Below are positions 7,982 to 17,302 of a stretch of DNA of 52,312 nucleotides, piece after piece. The number at the start of each line of letters is the position of its first letter. Within the stretch, counting starts at the first letter, position 1. The notes beneath the pieces are model-generated. The model saw only the letters and a program-made list of their open reading frames with translations. It made no database searches and was not told the origin of the DNA. Location: NCBI RefSeq assembly GCF_014845115.1, contig NZ_NKUI01000112.1:1-52312 (forward strand). The letters are read 5' to 3'. Source of the DNA: Methylorubrum zatmanii. Lineage in GTDB: Bacteria > Pseudomonadota > Alphaproteobacteria > Rhizobiales > Beijerinckiaceae. A program made the translations under genes and the position numbers.

Positions 7982-9123
7982 TCGATCCAGCGGAGCCGGT
8001 GGCGAATGAAGAAGTCCGAGGCCGCCACGCACAGGACGATCAGTGCCTGGACGAGCTGCACCGCGGAGCTGGGGATCTGATAGAAGACCTGCAGGCTCTG
8101 CCCGGCCACGAACAGCATGCCGACGGCGAAGGCCACCACCAGCACCGCGAGCGGATTGTTGCGGGCTAGGAACGCGATCAGGATGCCGGAGAAGCCGTAG
8201 CCGGCGGCGAAGGACTGGGTGAGCCGGTGCTCGACGCCGGCGCAGATCGCGAACCCCGCCACTCCGGCGAGCGCCCCCGAGAGCAGGGTCGCGGCCAGGA
8301 CCACGCCGGTCATCGGCAGGCCCTGGGCCCGGCCGAGCCGTGGATTGGCCTCGGCGACGCGCATCAGGAAGCCGAAGCGGCTCAGGTTGATCAGCCACCA
8401 GCCGGCGAGCATCAGCACGACGGCGAGGGGCAGGGCGTAGGTGAGGTTCTGCCAGCCGAGATCGGCGAGGCGCTCCGGGGACGAGAACAGGGCCGAGTTC
8501 GGGAAGTTGCTCTCGGGGTCGCGCCAGGGCCCGTAGAGGAGGTGCAGGAGGCCGTTGAACGCGACGTAGTTCAGAAGCAGCGTCGAGATGATCTCGTTGA
8601 GCCCGAGCCGGAGCCGCAGCAGGGTCGGCCCGAGCATCCACAGGGCGCCTCCGAGGGCAGCGGCGAGCCCCATCAGGACGAGGCGGAGCGGCTCCGGCCC
8701 GAGATCGGCCAGCGCCACCGCGGTCGCGGCGATGGCGCCGCCGATCATCTGTCCCTCGATGCCGACGTTCCAGAAGCGCACCCGGAAGGCGATCGCGGCG
8801 GCGAGTCCGATGATGGACAGCGGCGCGGCCTGGGTGAGCACGGCCGCGAGGCTCTCGGGGCTGGTGAGGATCGAAACCACGAATTCCTGGGCGAGATCGG
8901 ACAGGCTGACCCCGGCCGCCACCAGGAGCGCGGCGGCGCAGATCAGGCCGACGACGAGACCACCGGCAAGCGCCGCAGCCTGGAGCCAGCCGGGGGCGTG
9001 CTGCCGAATCTCGACCGAGAGACGGCGTGTCCGGCGTCCCGGAGCCGCGGGATCCGGCTTCGGCGCCGGCTTCGTATCCGTGCGGGATGTGAGGATCATG
9101 GCGGCGGGCGCAGTCTCAGGCAT
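7978..9123 (-). CDS. BMP-type ABC importer permease (first)
   Basis: 381 residues. A cytoplasmic Pro/Arg/Lys-rich N-terminal extension of about 45 residues precedes a BPD_transp_2 permease domain with about nine or ten membrane segments. The landmark FWNVGIEGQMIGGA lies after the third segment and LGLNEIISTLLLNYVAFNG in the middle; both are typical of the larger permease of BMP-type nucleoside importers. Its ATG overlaps the end of the ATPase gene by 8 bp, indicating translational coupling. The stop codon comes from the boundary of repeat copy 1. Confidence 0.88.
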   Translation of the reverse strand: MPETAPAAMILTSRTDTKPAPKPDPAAPGRRTRRLSVEIRQHAPGWLQAAALAGGLVVGLICAAALLVAAGVSLSDLAQEFVVSILTSPESLAAVLTQAAPLSIIGLAAAIAFRVRFWNVGIEGQMIGGAIAATAVALADLGPEPLRLVLMGLAAALGGALWMLGPTLLRLRLGLNEIISTLLLNYVAFNGLLHLLYGPWRDPESNFPNSALFSSPERLADLGWQNLTYALPLAVVLMLAGWWLINLSRFGFLMRVAEANPRLGRAQGLPMTGVVLAATLLSGALAGVAGFAICAGVEHRLTQSFAAGYGFSGILIAFLARNNPLAVLVVAFAVGMLFVAGQSLQVFYQIPSSAVQLVQALIVLCVAASDFFIRHRLRWID

Positions 9124-10636
9124 GGTGCACCATGGCGGCTCCCACCGCGTTGCGGTCGGCGGGCGCGTCGAATTCGGCGACGATCTTCCCGCGCGACATC
9201 ACGCCGACGCGGTCGGACAGGAGCAGGACCTCGTCGAGATCCTCGCTGATCAGGAGGATGGCCGCGCCCGCATCGCGGGCGGCCCGCAGGCGCTGATGCA
9301 CGGCGCCGGCCGCGCGCACGTCGAGGCCGCGGGACGGGCTGTGGGCCAGCACGGCGCGGGGAGGCCGTGCGAATTCCCGGGCGACCACCAGTTTCTGCGC
9401 ATTCCCGCCCGAGAGCAGGCTGACCTTCTGCCGCGGCGACCGGACGCCATGGATGTCGAAGGCGGACACCGCCGCCTCGGTCGCCCTGTTCATGGCCTTG
9501 CGGTCGAGGCGGAACCAACTCCCGAACCGGCCGGCGAGCACGCCGCCGACCGCGTAGTTTTCGGCGACGGACAGGCCGCCGGCGAGCCCGTAGGCGGAGC
9601 GGTCGGCGGGAATGGCGGCGAGCCCGAGTTCGCGACGCAGGCCGGCATCCCCCGCGCAGAGATCGCCCACGCCCTCGAGCTCGATGCTGCCCGAGAGCGG
9701 CGCGCGCACGCCCATCAGGATCTCGGCGAGCTCGGTCTGGCCGTTCCCGCCCACGCCGGCGATGCCGTAGATCTCGCCCGCGCGCACGATCAGGGTCGCG
9801 TCGGAGAGCACGGTGAGGCCGTCGGCCCGGGCGCCGGAAAGCCCGGCAATGCGCAGCATCGTCTTGCCGATGGCGGGGGAGGGGGCCCGCTCCCGCTCCA
9901 CCGGAGCGCCGACGACCAGAGTGGTCAATTCGGAGAGGGACAGGCTGTCGGGATCCGCGCTCGCCACCGTGCGGCCGCCGCGCATCACGGTGACGCGGTC
10001 GGCGTAGCGCTTCACCTCGCCGAGCTTGTGCGTGACGAGGATCACCGTGCGGCCCTCGTCGGCGAGCCGCCGCATGGTCAGGAGCATCTGCTCCGCCTCG
10101 CGATCGGTGAGCACGGCGGTCGGCTCGTCGAGGATCAGGATGCGCGCACCCTCGACGAGCACCTTCAGGATCTCGACGCGCTGCTGCTCGGCCACCGACA
10201 GCATCCCGACCGGCCGGTCGAGCGGCACGGTGAAGCCCAGCGCCGCGCAATGCCGGCGCACCGCCGCCTCGACCTCCCTGAGGCCACGTCCATAGGAGGG
10301 GCCGCCGCAGGCGAGAAGGATGTTCTCGAGTGCCGTGAAGGCTTTGACCAGCTTGTAATGCTGGTGGACCATGCCGATGTCGAGCCGCTTGGCGGCGAGG
10401 GGGCCGTCGATCACGACCGCCTCGCCCCGAACGCGGACCACCCCGGAATCCGGCCGGTAGAGCCCGATGGCGACGTTCATCAGGGTCGATTTGCCGGCGC
10501 CGTTCTCACCGAGAAGGGCGTGCACCTCGCCCGCATGGGCGGCGAAGCTCGCCTCGGAGAGCGCGCGAAATCCGTCGAAGGATTTCGACACCATCGTCAT
10601 CTCGAGGGCGGGCGGCAGGGCTGAGGCCTGAGACAT
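9116..10636 (-). CDS. BMP-type ABC importer ATPase, double domain
   Basis: 506 residues with two ABC domains in tandem, as in sugar and nucleoside importers. The first Walker A is GENGAGKST at residues 43-51, followed by a signature (LSVAEQQRVEI) and Walker B (ILILDEPTAVLT). The second domain has GIAGVGGNGQTELAE in place of a full Walker A and the signature LLSGGNAQKLVVAREF. Its Walker B region reads VLAHSPSRGLD, a degenerate form common in second domains of this family. The start at 10636 is chosen because upstream in-frame sequence is low-complexity Arg/Ser/Pro translation. It lies 70 bp after the binding-protein gene and overlaps the first permease by 8 bp. Confidence 0.9.
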   Translation of the reverse strand: MSQASALPPALEMTMVSKSFDGFRALSEASFAAHAGEVHALLGENGAGKSTLMNVAIGLYRPDSGVVRVRGEAVVIDGPLAAKRLDIGMVHQHYKLVKAFTALENILLACGGPSYGRGLREVEAAVRRHCAALGFTVPLDRPVGMLSVAEQQRVEILKVLVEGARILILDEPTAVLTDREAEQMLLTMRRLADEGRTVILVTHKLGEVKRYADRVTVMRGGRTVASADPDSLSLSELTTLVVGAPVERERAPSPAIGKTMLRIAGLSGARADGLTVLSDATLIVRAGEIYGIAGVGGNGQTELAEILMGVRAPLSGSIELEGVGDLCAGDAGLRRELGLAAIPADRSAYGLAGGLSVAENYAVGGVLAGRFGSWFRLDRKAMNRATEAAVSAFDIHGVRSPRQKVSLLSGGNAQKLVVAREFARPPRAVLAHSPSRGLDVRAAGAVHQRLRAARDAGAAILLISEDLDEVLLLSDRVGVMSRGKIVAEFDAPADRNAVGAAMVHHA

Positions 10637-10706
10637 CAGGCGTCCTTTCGGAGTCTCGAAGAACGTGCCGGGAGCCGCCGCCGGAGGCCGGCGGCGGCGG
10701 TGAGGG

Positions 10707-11819
10707 CTATTTCTGGGTGACGACCCCGGGCACGAACCAGTCCATCTTCCAGAGATCGCCATCGGAGAGCACGCCGCCGGCGGGCACGCGCTCCTTGCCC
10801 TCCCGGTCGGTGAGCGGGCCGGCATAGATCTTCTTGCCGTCGATGATGGCCTGGCGCTCGGACATGATCTTGGCGACCGCCTCCTTGGGCACGGCCGGGC
10901 CGCAGCAGGCGATGTCCGGTCCGCCATCCTTGATCGAGACGAAGGCGCCGTAGGGCCCGGGCTCCCAGGTGCCGGCCTGGATCTTCCGGATGGTCGGGAT
11001 GAGGTAGCGGTCCCAGAACCAGACCAGCGAGCAGACCGTGGCCTTGGGCGCGAATTCCTTCATGTCGCGGTGGTGGCCGGTGCCGAAGATGCCCTTCTCC
11101 TGGGCGACGATCTGCGCGGTCGGCGTGTCGACATGCTGGCCGATCACGTCGATGCCCTGGCCGGCGAGCGCCTCGGCCGCCGCGCGCTCCTTGACCGGGT
11201 CGTTCCAGGCGCCGGTATAGATCGCGGTGGTCGTCGCCTTCGGGTTGATCTGCCGGGCGCCGAGTTCGTAGGCGTTGACCGTCCAGTTGACGACGCCGAA
11301 CGGGTTGGCGGCGACGAAGCCGAGTTTGCCCTCCTTCGAGACGGCGGCCGCGGCCATGCCGCAGAGGTAATGCGGCTCGTAGGAGCGGCCGTAGAAGGAT
11401 TCGAGGTTCGGGCCGTTGGTCGTGCCCGAGCCGTTCACGAAGGCGACCTTCGGATATTTCTCGGCGAGCTCCTTGAAGGTGTCCGAATAGCCGAAGGCGG
11501 TGCCGATGATGATGTTGTAGCCGCGCTTGATGAACAGTTCGACCGCCGGCCGGATCGCGGTCGCCGATTCCTTGATGTTCTCGACGACGGGGATCTTGAT
11601 GCCGAGCGCCTGCTCGGTTCGCACCCGGCTCTCCTCGAAGGCCTGGGACCAGCCGCCGTCGTTCTTCGGGCCGAACAGGACCATGGCGGCCTTCGGCTCG
11701 CCTTCGAGCTTGAACGGGGCCGCCGCCGCCGGGCTCGTCACGGCCGGCCCCCATCCCGCCGCGCAGGACAGCGCGAGCGCGGCGACAGCCGCTTTCCTGG
11801 TGACAAATCTTTCGATCAT
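10707..11819 (-). CDS. BMP-family substrate-binding protein, copy A
   Basis: 370 residues. The N-terminal signal sequence (basic start, hydrophobic AAVAALALSCAAG, Ala-rich cleavage region near residue 34) lacks an obvious lipobox cysteine in the right place, so a periplasmic soluble form is likely. The mature part is a BMP/PnrA-like periplasmic binding protein (motifs FGPKNDGGWSQAFEE, GTAFGYSDTFKEL, DVIGQHVDTP). Characterised relatives bind nucleosides or purines. It is a close paralogue of the neighbouring gene at 12049-13134, roughly three quarters identical by eye over the mature part, from a tandem duplication. It feeds the ATPase and permeases encoded downstream. Confidence 0.9.
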   Translation of the reverse strand: MIERFVTRKAAVAALALSCAAGWGPAVTSPAAAAPFKLEGEPKAAMVLFGPKNDGGWSQAFEESRVRTEQALGIKIPVVENIKESATAIRPAVELFIKRGYNIIIGTAFGYSDTFKELAEKYPKVAFVNGSGTTNGPNLESFYGRSYEPHYLCGMAAAAVSKEGKLGFVAANPFGVVNWTVNAYELGARQINPKATTTAIYTGAWNDPVKERAAAEALAGQGIDVIGQHVDTPTAQIVAQEKGIFGTGHHRDMKEFAPKATVCSLVWFWDRYLIPTIRKIQAGTWEPGPYGAFVSIKDGGPDIACCGPAVPKEAVAKIMSERQAIIDGKKIYAGPLTDREGKERVPAGGVLSDGDLWKMDWFVPGVVTQK

Positions 11820-12048
11820 CGTCCTCGCTCAGCCCCTGTTGTCGCGTGCCGCGCCGCGGCCGCTCCTGGTGGATCCCGCGTTGCCCGCGGGCTTCCCGAC
11901 GCGCCGGGCCGACGGCCGACCTCGATGCCCCGGATTCTCGTTCCGCATCGCCTGCTTTCGGGAAGCGGAACCCGCCTTGCCTCGGGCCGGTCCGCCTGCC
12001 CGGAAAACCGCGGCATCGACCGGCCCCCGGCGGCGCCGGCGCAGGCCG

Positions 12049-13134
12049 TCAGCGCTGCGTGACGACGCCTTGCACGAACCAGTCCATCTTCCAGAGTTCG
12101 GCATCGCCGAAGATCGCCCCGTCGACGACCCGCTCGATCCCGTCCCGATCCTTGAGCGGGCCGGCGAAGATCTGCTTGCCGTCGATGAGCGCCTGGCGCT
12201 CGGACATGATCCGGTCGGCGGCCTCCTTGGGCACGGCCGGGCCGCAGCAGACGATGTCCGGCCCGCCCTCCTTGATCGAGAGGAAGGCGCCGTAGGGCCT
12301 GGGCTCCCAGGTGCCGGCCTGGATCTTCCGGATGGTCGGCACGAAGTAGCGGTCCCAGTACCAGACCGAGGAACATTGCGTCGCCGCTGGCGCGAATTCG
12401 CGCATGTCACGGTGATGTCCGGTGGCGAGGATGCCTTTTTCCTGGGCGACGATCTGGGGGGTCGGGGTGTCGACGTGCTGGCCGATCACGTCCATGCCCT
12501 GGCCGATCAGGGCGGCGGCGGCGGCCCGCTCCTTCACGGGATCCTTCCAGGCGCCGGTATAGACGGCGGTGGTCACCGCGGCGGGGTTCATCTGCCGCGC
12601 ACCGAGCTCGTAGGCATTGATCGTCCAGTTGACGATGCCGAACGGATTGGCGGCCACGAAGCCGATCCGGCCGCTCTTCGAGGCCGCGCCGGCGGCCATG
12701 CCGCAGAGATAATGGGTCTCGTAGGTGCGGCCGTAGAAGGATTCGAGGTTCGGGCCGGTGGTCGTGCCCGAGCCGTTCACGAAGGCGACCTTCGGATATT
12801 TCTCCGACAATTCCTTGAAGGTATCGGAGAAGGCGTAGGCGGTGCCGATGATGATGTTGTAGCCGCGCTTGATGAACAGCTCGGCGGCCGGACGGATCGA
12901 GGTGGCGGTCTCTTGGATGTTCTCCGCCACCGGAATCGAGATGCCGAGCGCCTTTTCCGTGCGCTGGCGGGCCTCGTCCATGGCCTGGGACCAGCCGCCG
13001 TCGTTCTTCGGGCCGAACAGGATCATGGCGACCTTGGGCTCGCCCTCCAGCTTGAACGGGGCAGCGAAGGCGGCCGGAGCCTGCCCGGCAACGGCCAGGC
13101 CGAGGGCGGCGCAGGTGGCAATGGATCGGATCAT
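12049..13134 (-). CDS. BMP-family substrate-binding protein, copy B
   Basis: 361 residues from the ATG at 13134, which begins a clean signal peptide (MIRSIATCAALGLAVAG, cleavage near residue 24). Upstream in-frame codons look non-coding. The mature protein is colinear with copy A, with the same FGPKNDGGWSQA opening and WKMDWFVQGVVTQR ending, but differs at many surface positions and at some likely ligand-pocket positions (for example TAYAFSDT against TAFGYSDT). A 229-bp gap separates the two copies. Two binding proteins for one ATPase and permease set suggests a widened ligand range or recent duplication. Confidence 0.9.
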   Translation of the reverse strand: MIRSIATCAALGLAVAGQAPAAFAAPFKLEGEPKVAMILFGPKNDGGWSQAMDEARQRTEKALGISIPVAENIQETATSIRPAAELFIKRGYNIIIGTAYAFSDTFKELSEKYPKVAFVNGSGTTTGPNLESFYGRTYETHYLCGMAAGAASKSGRIGFVAANPFGIVNWTINAYELGARQMNPAAVTTAVYTGAWKDPVKERAAAAALIGQGMDVIGQHVDTPTPQIVAQEKGILATGHHRDMREFAPAATQCSSVWYWDRYFVPTIRKIQAGTWEPRPYGAFLSIKEGGPDIVCCGPAVPKEAADRIMSERQALIDGKQIFAGPLKDRDGIERVVDGAIFGDAELWKMDWFVQGVVTQR

Positions 13135-13355
13135 GCGGACATCTCTTGTCTTCGCCGGCGGGGGACGGCCTCGATCTTCAAGGAATGGGAGCGCTGCCAC
13201 GGCGTGCGGCCGCTCTCTCGACAATGGACCGGGACCGCAGACATTCTACCGGCTGCCCTCCAGGGCCGCCCAATACCGTCGGAGCCACGGGCAATGCTTG
13301 GCCGGCATCGTCTTGGGGCGCCGGCCACGGCAACGGAACGCGGGCGAGACACGGC

Positions 13356-15743
13356 TCAAGCCCCCGCGAGGGCGGCGTGGATCATGCTCGGCGTGATCGG
13401 CACGTGGCGGAACGGCCCGGCCCCGAGGGGCCGCAGCGCGTCCTCGATGGCGGAGGCGACCACCGAACCGACCGGGATGCAGCCCGCCTCGCCCACGCCC
13501 TTCACGCCCAGGGGGTTGAGGGGAGAGGGGGTCTCGAGATGCAGGATCTCCACCGGCGGCACCTCGGTGGCGTAGGGCACCAGGAAGTCGACGAAGTTGG
13601 CGTTGACCGGATTGCCCTCCGCATCGAACTCGATGCGCTCGTAGAGGGCGCCGCCGAAACCCTGGGCGATCCCGCCCATGACCTGGCCCTCGACGATGGT
13701 CGGGTTGATCATGGTGCCGCAATCGTGGACGCAGACGTAGCGCAGCACCTTCACCGCGCAGGTCTCGGGATCGACCTCGAAGAGGCCGCCATGGACGCCG
13801 TAGGCCCAGGTGGCGCAGGGCGGGCTGTAATAATCCGTCGCCTCCAGGCCCGGATGCTCGCCCGGGCGGAGCGCCGGGCCGTCGTGCCGGCTCGCCGGGG
13901 CGAACTGGGTCGCCGCCTTGGCCGCCTCGTTGAAGGCGTAGCGCAGGGGATTGGTCGCCGTGGCGATCGCCGCCAGCGACACGCTGCGGTTGGTGCCCCG
14001 CGCCCAGGCGGCGCCGTCGCGCAGGTCGATGTCCTCGCGGTCCACTTCCAGCATGTTGGCGGCGGCCTCGATGGTCTTGGCCCGCACGATCGCCGCCGAT
14101 TGGTGGATGGCGTTGCCGGAGACCACCGCCGCCCGGCTCGCGAAGGTGGCCACTCCCCAGTCATAGGCCTTGGTGTCGCCCTCCACGACGATCACGTCCT
14201 CGACGGCGACGCCGAGCTGGTCGGCCACGATCTGGGCGAAGACCGTGTCGTGCCCCTGCCCCTGGGAGGTGAGTCCGGTATTGACGTAGACCTTGCCGGT
14301 GATCGGCTGGATGCGGACATGGCCGCCCTCGTAGGGGCCGAGGCCGGTGCCCTCGACATAGAAGGCGAGGCCCAGGCCGAGATAACGGCCCTGGGCCCGC
14401 GCCCGCTCCTGCTCCGCCCGGAAGGCGGCGACGCCGAGCCTGTCCTCCAGCATGGCGAGCGCCCGGTGGTACTGGCCGCTGTCGAGGCTGACCGGGAGGC
14501 CGTCGGCGAAGAGCAGGCCCTCGCGCAGGACCGGGAATTCGTGGTCGGCGACGAGGTTGCGGCGGCGCACCTCGAAACGGTCGAGGCCGAGTTCGTCGGC
14601 GAGCTGGTCGATCGCCCGCTCGATGGCGAAGTTCGCCTGGGGCCGGCCGCAGCCGCGATAGGGCGTGACCGGGACCGTCGGCGTGTAGACGCAGCGGAAG
14701 GCCACGTCGATGTTCGGGATCCGGTAGGGGCCGGCGATCGAGGTCGAGGCGACCTGGGGGATCGCGATGCCGTAGGGGATGAAGGCGCCGGTATCGTGCA
14801 GGAAGACGTCGCGCAGGCCGAGGATCGTGCCGTCCTTGCGGGCGAACAGCTCGATCTCGTGGATCTGCGTGCGCTCCTGCGAGGAGCCGATGAAGTTCTC
14901 GCGCCGGTCCTCGATGTACTTGACCGGGCGGCCGAGCTGGCGCGCGGCCATCGGCACCAGCAGCTCGTCGGGATAGAACTGGTAGACCTTCTGGCCGAAG
15001 CCGCCGCCGACATCGGGGGCGATGACCCGGACCTTGTCCTCGTCGATCCCGAGGATCGAGGCCAGCGCCCCGCGCACGGAGATCGGCGCCTGGGTGCCGT
15101 CCCAGACCGTCAGCTCGCCGGTGACCGGGTCGTGGACCGCCGCGACGGCGCGGCATTCCATCGGCGCGGCGGTGGAGCGGTCGACCTGCACGCGGATGCG
15201 GGTGACGTGCTCCGCCTGCACGAAAGCCGTGGCCGGATCCCCGCAGATCTGGCGGAAATCGGCGGCGACGTTGTTGGGGTGCCCGGCATGGACCAGCGGC
15301 GCCCCGTCCGCCACCGCCCGCTCCAGATCGAGCTCGACGGGCAGCGGGTCGTACTCGACCCAGACCAGGGTGGCGGCATCCTCCGCCGTGTAGCGGTCGA
15401 CGGCCACCACCATCGCCACCGGCTGGCCGACATGGAACACGTCCTCCCGGGCGAGCGGCCGCTGCGTACGCGGATCCGTCATCGAGGGATGCGGGATGAG
15501 CTGCGGCAGCTCCAGATCGAGGGCGCCGATGTCGTCGCAGGTATAGACCGCGCAGACGCCCGGCATGGCCTTCGCCTCCGCCGTGTCGACCGACAGGATC
15601 TTCGCCCGGGCGAAGGGGCTGCGCACGAAGGCGACGTGCAGCGGATGGGCGAGCGGGATGTCGTCGACGAAGGAGCCTTCGCCGCGCAGGAGCTTGGGAT
15701 CGATGTTGCGCTTGATCCGGGAGCCGAAGGTGCGGGTCGACAT
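13356..15743 (-). CDS. Molybdenum hydroxylase large (Mo) subunit
   Basis: 795 residues of the xanthine dehydrogenase/CoxL molybdopterin-binding family. Landmarks are the N-terminal RIKRNIDPKLLRGEGSFVDD, the GGGFGQK motif, the active-site loop YRGCGRPQANF, and the C-terminal GVGEAG carrying the catalytic glutamate. The loop is of the hydroxylase type and not the AYXCSFR loop of true CO dehydrogenase, so this enzyme most likely hydroxylates a carbon in a heterocycle or aldehyde. The start at 15743 is preceded by the 3' end of the [2Fe-2S] gene 14 bp away. Together with the two preceding genes it forms a complete alpha-beta-gamma enzyme. No XdhC-type maturation factor is seen in the window. Confidence 0.92.
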   Translation of the reverse strand: MSTRTFGSRIKRNIDPKLLRGEGSFVDDIPLAHPLHVAFVRSPFARAKILSVDTAEAKAMPGVCAVYTCDDIGALDLELPQLIPHPSMTDPRTQRPLAREDVFHVGQPVAMVVAVDRYTAEDAATLVWVEYDPLPVELDLERAVADGAPLVHAGHPNNVAADFRQICGDPATAFVQAEHVTRIRVQVDRSTAAPMECRAVAAVHDPVTGELTVWDGTQAPISVRGALASILGIDEDKVRVIAPDVGGGFGQKVYQFYPDELLVPMAARQLGRPVKYIEDRRENFIGSSQERTQIHEIELFARKDGTILGLRDVFLHDTGAFIPYGIAIPQVASTSIAGPYRIPNIDVAFRCVYTPTVPVTPYRGCGRPQANFAIERAIDQLADELGLDRFEVRRRNLVADHEFPVLREGLLFADGLPVSLDSGQYHRALAMLEDRLGVAAFRAEQERARAQGRYLGLGLAFYVEGTGLGPYEGGHVRIQPITGKVYVNTGLTSQGQGHDTVFAQIVADQLGVAVEDVIVVEGDTKAYDWGVATFASRAAVVSGNAIHQSAAIVRAKTIEAAANMLEVDREDIDLRDGAAWARGTNRSVSLAAIATATNPLRYAFNEAAKAATQFAPASRHDGPALRPGEHPGLEATDYYSPPCATWAYGVHGGLFEVDPETCAVKVLRYVCVHDCGTMINPTIVEGQVMGGIAQGFGGALYERIEFDAEGNPVNANFVDFLVPYATEVPPVEILHLETPSPLNPLGVKGVGEAGCIPVGSVVASAIEDALRPLGAGPFRHVPITPSMIHAALAGA

Positions 15744-15757
15744 GATCGGGCCTCCCC

Positions 15758-16300
15758 TCAGCGGATCGCGAGGCGTTCGGCCGCCTGGCGATAGGCGGCG
15801 ACGATGTTCTGGTAGCCGGTGCAGCGGCAGAGATTGCCGGAGAGCACGTCCCGGATGCCCTCCTCGGAGAGGTCGACGGGCTGCCCGGATTCGAAGTGGC
15901 TCAGGATGTTCATGATGAAGCCCGGCGTGCAGTAGCCGCATTGCAGGGCATGGCAGTCGCGGAAGGCCTCCTGCAGCGGGTGCAGGGTACCGTCCTCGGC
16001 GGCGACCGACTCGATGGTGCGCAGCTCCGTTCCGTTGGCCTGCACGGCCAGGGTGAGGCAGGAGCGGGCCGACTTGCCGTCGATCATCACGGTGCAGGCG
16101 CCGCAGACACCGTGCTCGCAGCCGACATGGGTGCCGGTGAGCCCGAGCTCGTGCCGCAGGAAATCCGAGAGCAGCAGGCGCAGGCTGACCTCGCGCTCGA
16201 CCGCCTCGCCGTTGACGGTGAGGGCGACGCGGACCTTGGGATCGTCCGAGGTGACGGGAAGCGGGCGCCGGGCTTTTGCGCGGGAGATGGGGCGGGGCAT
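15758..16300 (-). CDS. Molybdenum hydroxylase [2Fe-2S] subunit
   Basis: 180 residues carrying two [2Fe-2S] clusters. The plant-ferredoxin-like N-terminal cluster has GCEHGVCGACTV with a later cysteine (SARSCL). The C-terminal helical domain has QCGYCTPGF and NLCRCTGYQNI. It transfers electrons from the Mo centre to the FAD subunit. A short basic N-terminal extension (PISRAKARRPLPV) is not long enough to be a Tat signal and lacks a twin arginine in a proper hydrophobic context. It lies between the FAD gene (12 bp gap) and the Mo subunit gene (14 bp gap), so co-transcription is nearly certain. Confidence 0.93.
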   Translation of the reverse strand: MPRPISRAKARRPLPVTSDDPKVRVALTVNGEAVEREVSLRLLLSDFLRHELGLTGTHVGCEHGVCGACTVMIDGKSARSCLTLAVQANGTELRTIESVAAEDGTLHPLQEAFRDCHALQCGYCTPGFIMNILSHFESGQPVDLSEEGIRDVLSGNLCRCTGYQNIVAAYRQAAERLAIR

Positions 16301-16312
16301 GGGAATCGTGCC

Positions 16313-17170
16313 TCAGGAAGCGCGGGCGAGGGCGCTCGCCACGGCCCGCCGGACGAGGCCGGCGAGGAGGTGGCGGCGATACCCGGTGGTGGCGTGGAGA
16401 TCGTCGGGGGCGGTGACCGCCGCCTTGGCCGCCTCGGCCGCGGCGCGGATCGCCCCCTCGGAGAGGTCGCTGCCCGACAGGAGCGCCTCCGCCGCCTCCA
16501 GCCGGACGGGGCGGGCGGCGATGCCGCAGGCGGCGAGCGAGATCGCGTGCCGGACCGTGCCGCGCCGGATCACCGCGCCGACCGCGGCGATCGCGTAATC
16601 GCCCCGGCGGCGGGCGAATTCCTCGAAGGCCCAGCCGGCGCCCTCGGGCAGGACAGGGAAGCGCGCCTCCGTGACGATCTCGTCCTGGCGGCGGGTGGTG
16701 GTCATGTGGAACGCGAAGAAGTCCCGTGCCGGGATCTCGCGCCGTCCCTCCGGCCCCTGCGCGATCACGCTGCCGTCGGTGAGCAGGAGCAGCATCGGCA
16801 TCTCGGCGGCGGCATCGGCGTGGCAGAGGCTGCCCACCACGGTGCCGCGGTTGCGGATCGGGATATGGGCGACATGCGCCATCACCGCGCGGATGAGCGG
16901 GTTCGCACGATGGGCCTCGGCGCTGAGCTCCAGCTCCCGATGGCGCACCATGGCGCGGACCGCGATCCGGCCCTCGGCCACCGTGATCCCCCTCAGGCCC
17001 TCGACATGCTGGATATCGACGAGGCGCCCCGGCGCGGCGAGCCGCAGGTTCATCGCCGGAACGAGGCTCTGGCCGCCGGCGAGCACCATTGCGCTCGGAT
17101 CGCCGGCCAACAGGGCGACAGCTTCGTCGAGTGTTCTCGGCGCGTCATACGCGAACAGAGACGGTTTCAT
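16313..17170 (-). CDS. Molybdenum hydroxylase FAD subunit
   Basis: 285 residues of the CoxM/xanthine dehydrogenase FAD-binding family (PCMH-type FAD domain then the CO-dehydrogenase flavoprotein C-terminal domain). The FAD pyrophosphate loop AGGQSLVPAMNLRLA and the second motif TVVGSLCHADAAAEMP are visible. The start is placed at MKPSLFAYDAP (17170), the common beginning of this subunit; the upstream in-frame extension is not conserved in character. It is the first gene of the minus-strand block, 133 bp from the tandem palindrome at 17303-17339. Confidence 0.91.
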   Translation of the reverse strand: MKPSLFAYDAPRTLDEAVALLAGDPSAMVLAGGQSLVPAMNLRLAAPGRLVDIQHVEGLRGITVAEGRIAVRAMVRHRELELSAEAHRANPLIRAVMAHVAHIPIRNRGTVVGSLCHADAAAEMPMLLLLTDGSVIAQGPEGRREIPARDFFAFHMTTTRRQDEIVTEARFPVLPEGAGWAFEEFARRRGDYAIAAVGAVIRRGTVRHAISLAACGIAARPVRLEAAEALLSGSDLSEGAIRAAAEAAKAAVTAPDDLHATTGYRRHLLAGLVRRAVASALARAS

Positions 17171-17302
17171 GGTCTTTTCCGGTTCCCTCGCGGCATGGAT
17201 CGACAGTCCTCCCAAGCTTTCGCGCGGAGGCCAGACCTGCGAAACCGCATTGCCTTCAAATGAGCAAAATGCCCAAAACCAGAGCAGTACTGCCCATCTC
17301 TA

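Noticed and set aside
13356..17170. True aerobic CO dehydrogenase (CoxMSL with CoxG at 4368)
   Set aside because: The Mo subunit loop reads YRGCGRPQ and lacks the AYXCSFR loop with the Mo-Cu-bridging cysteine; a heterocycle hydroxylase is more likely.
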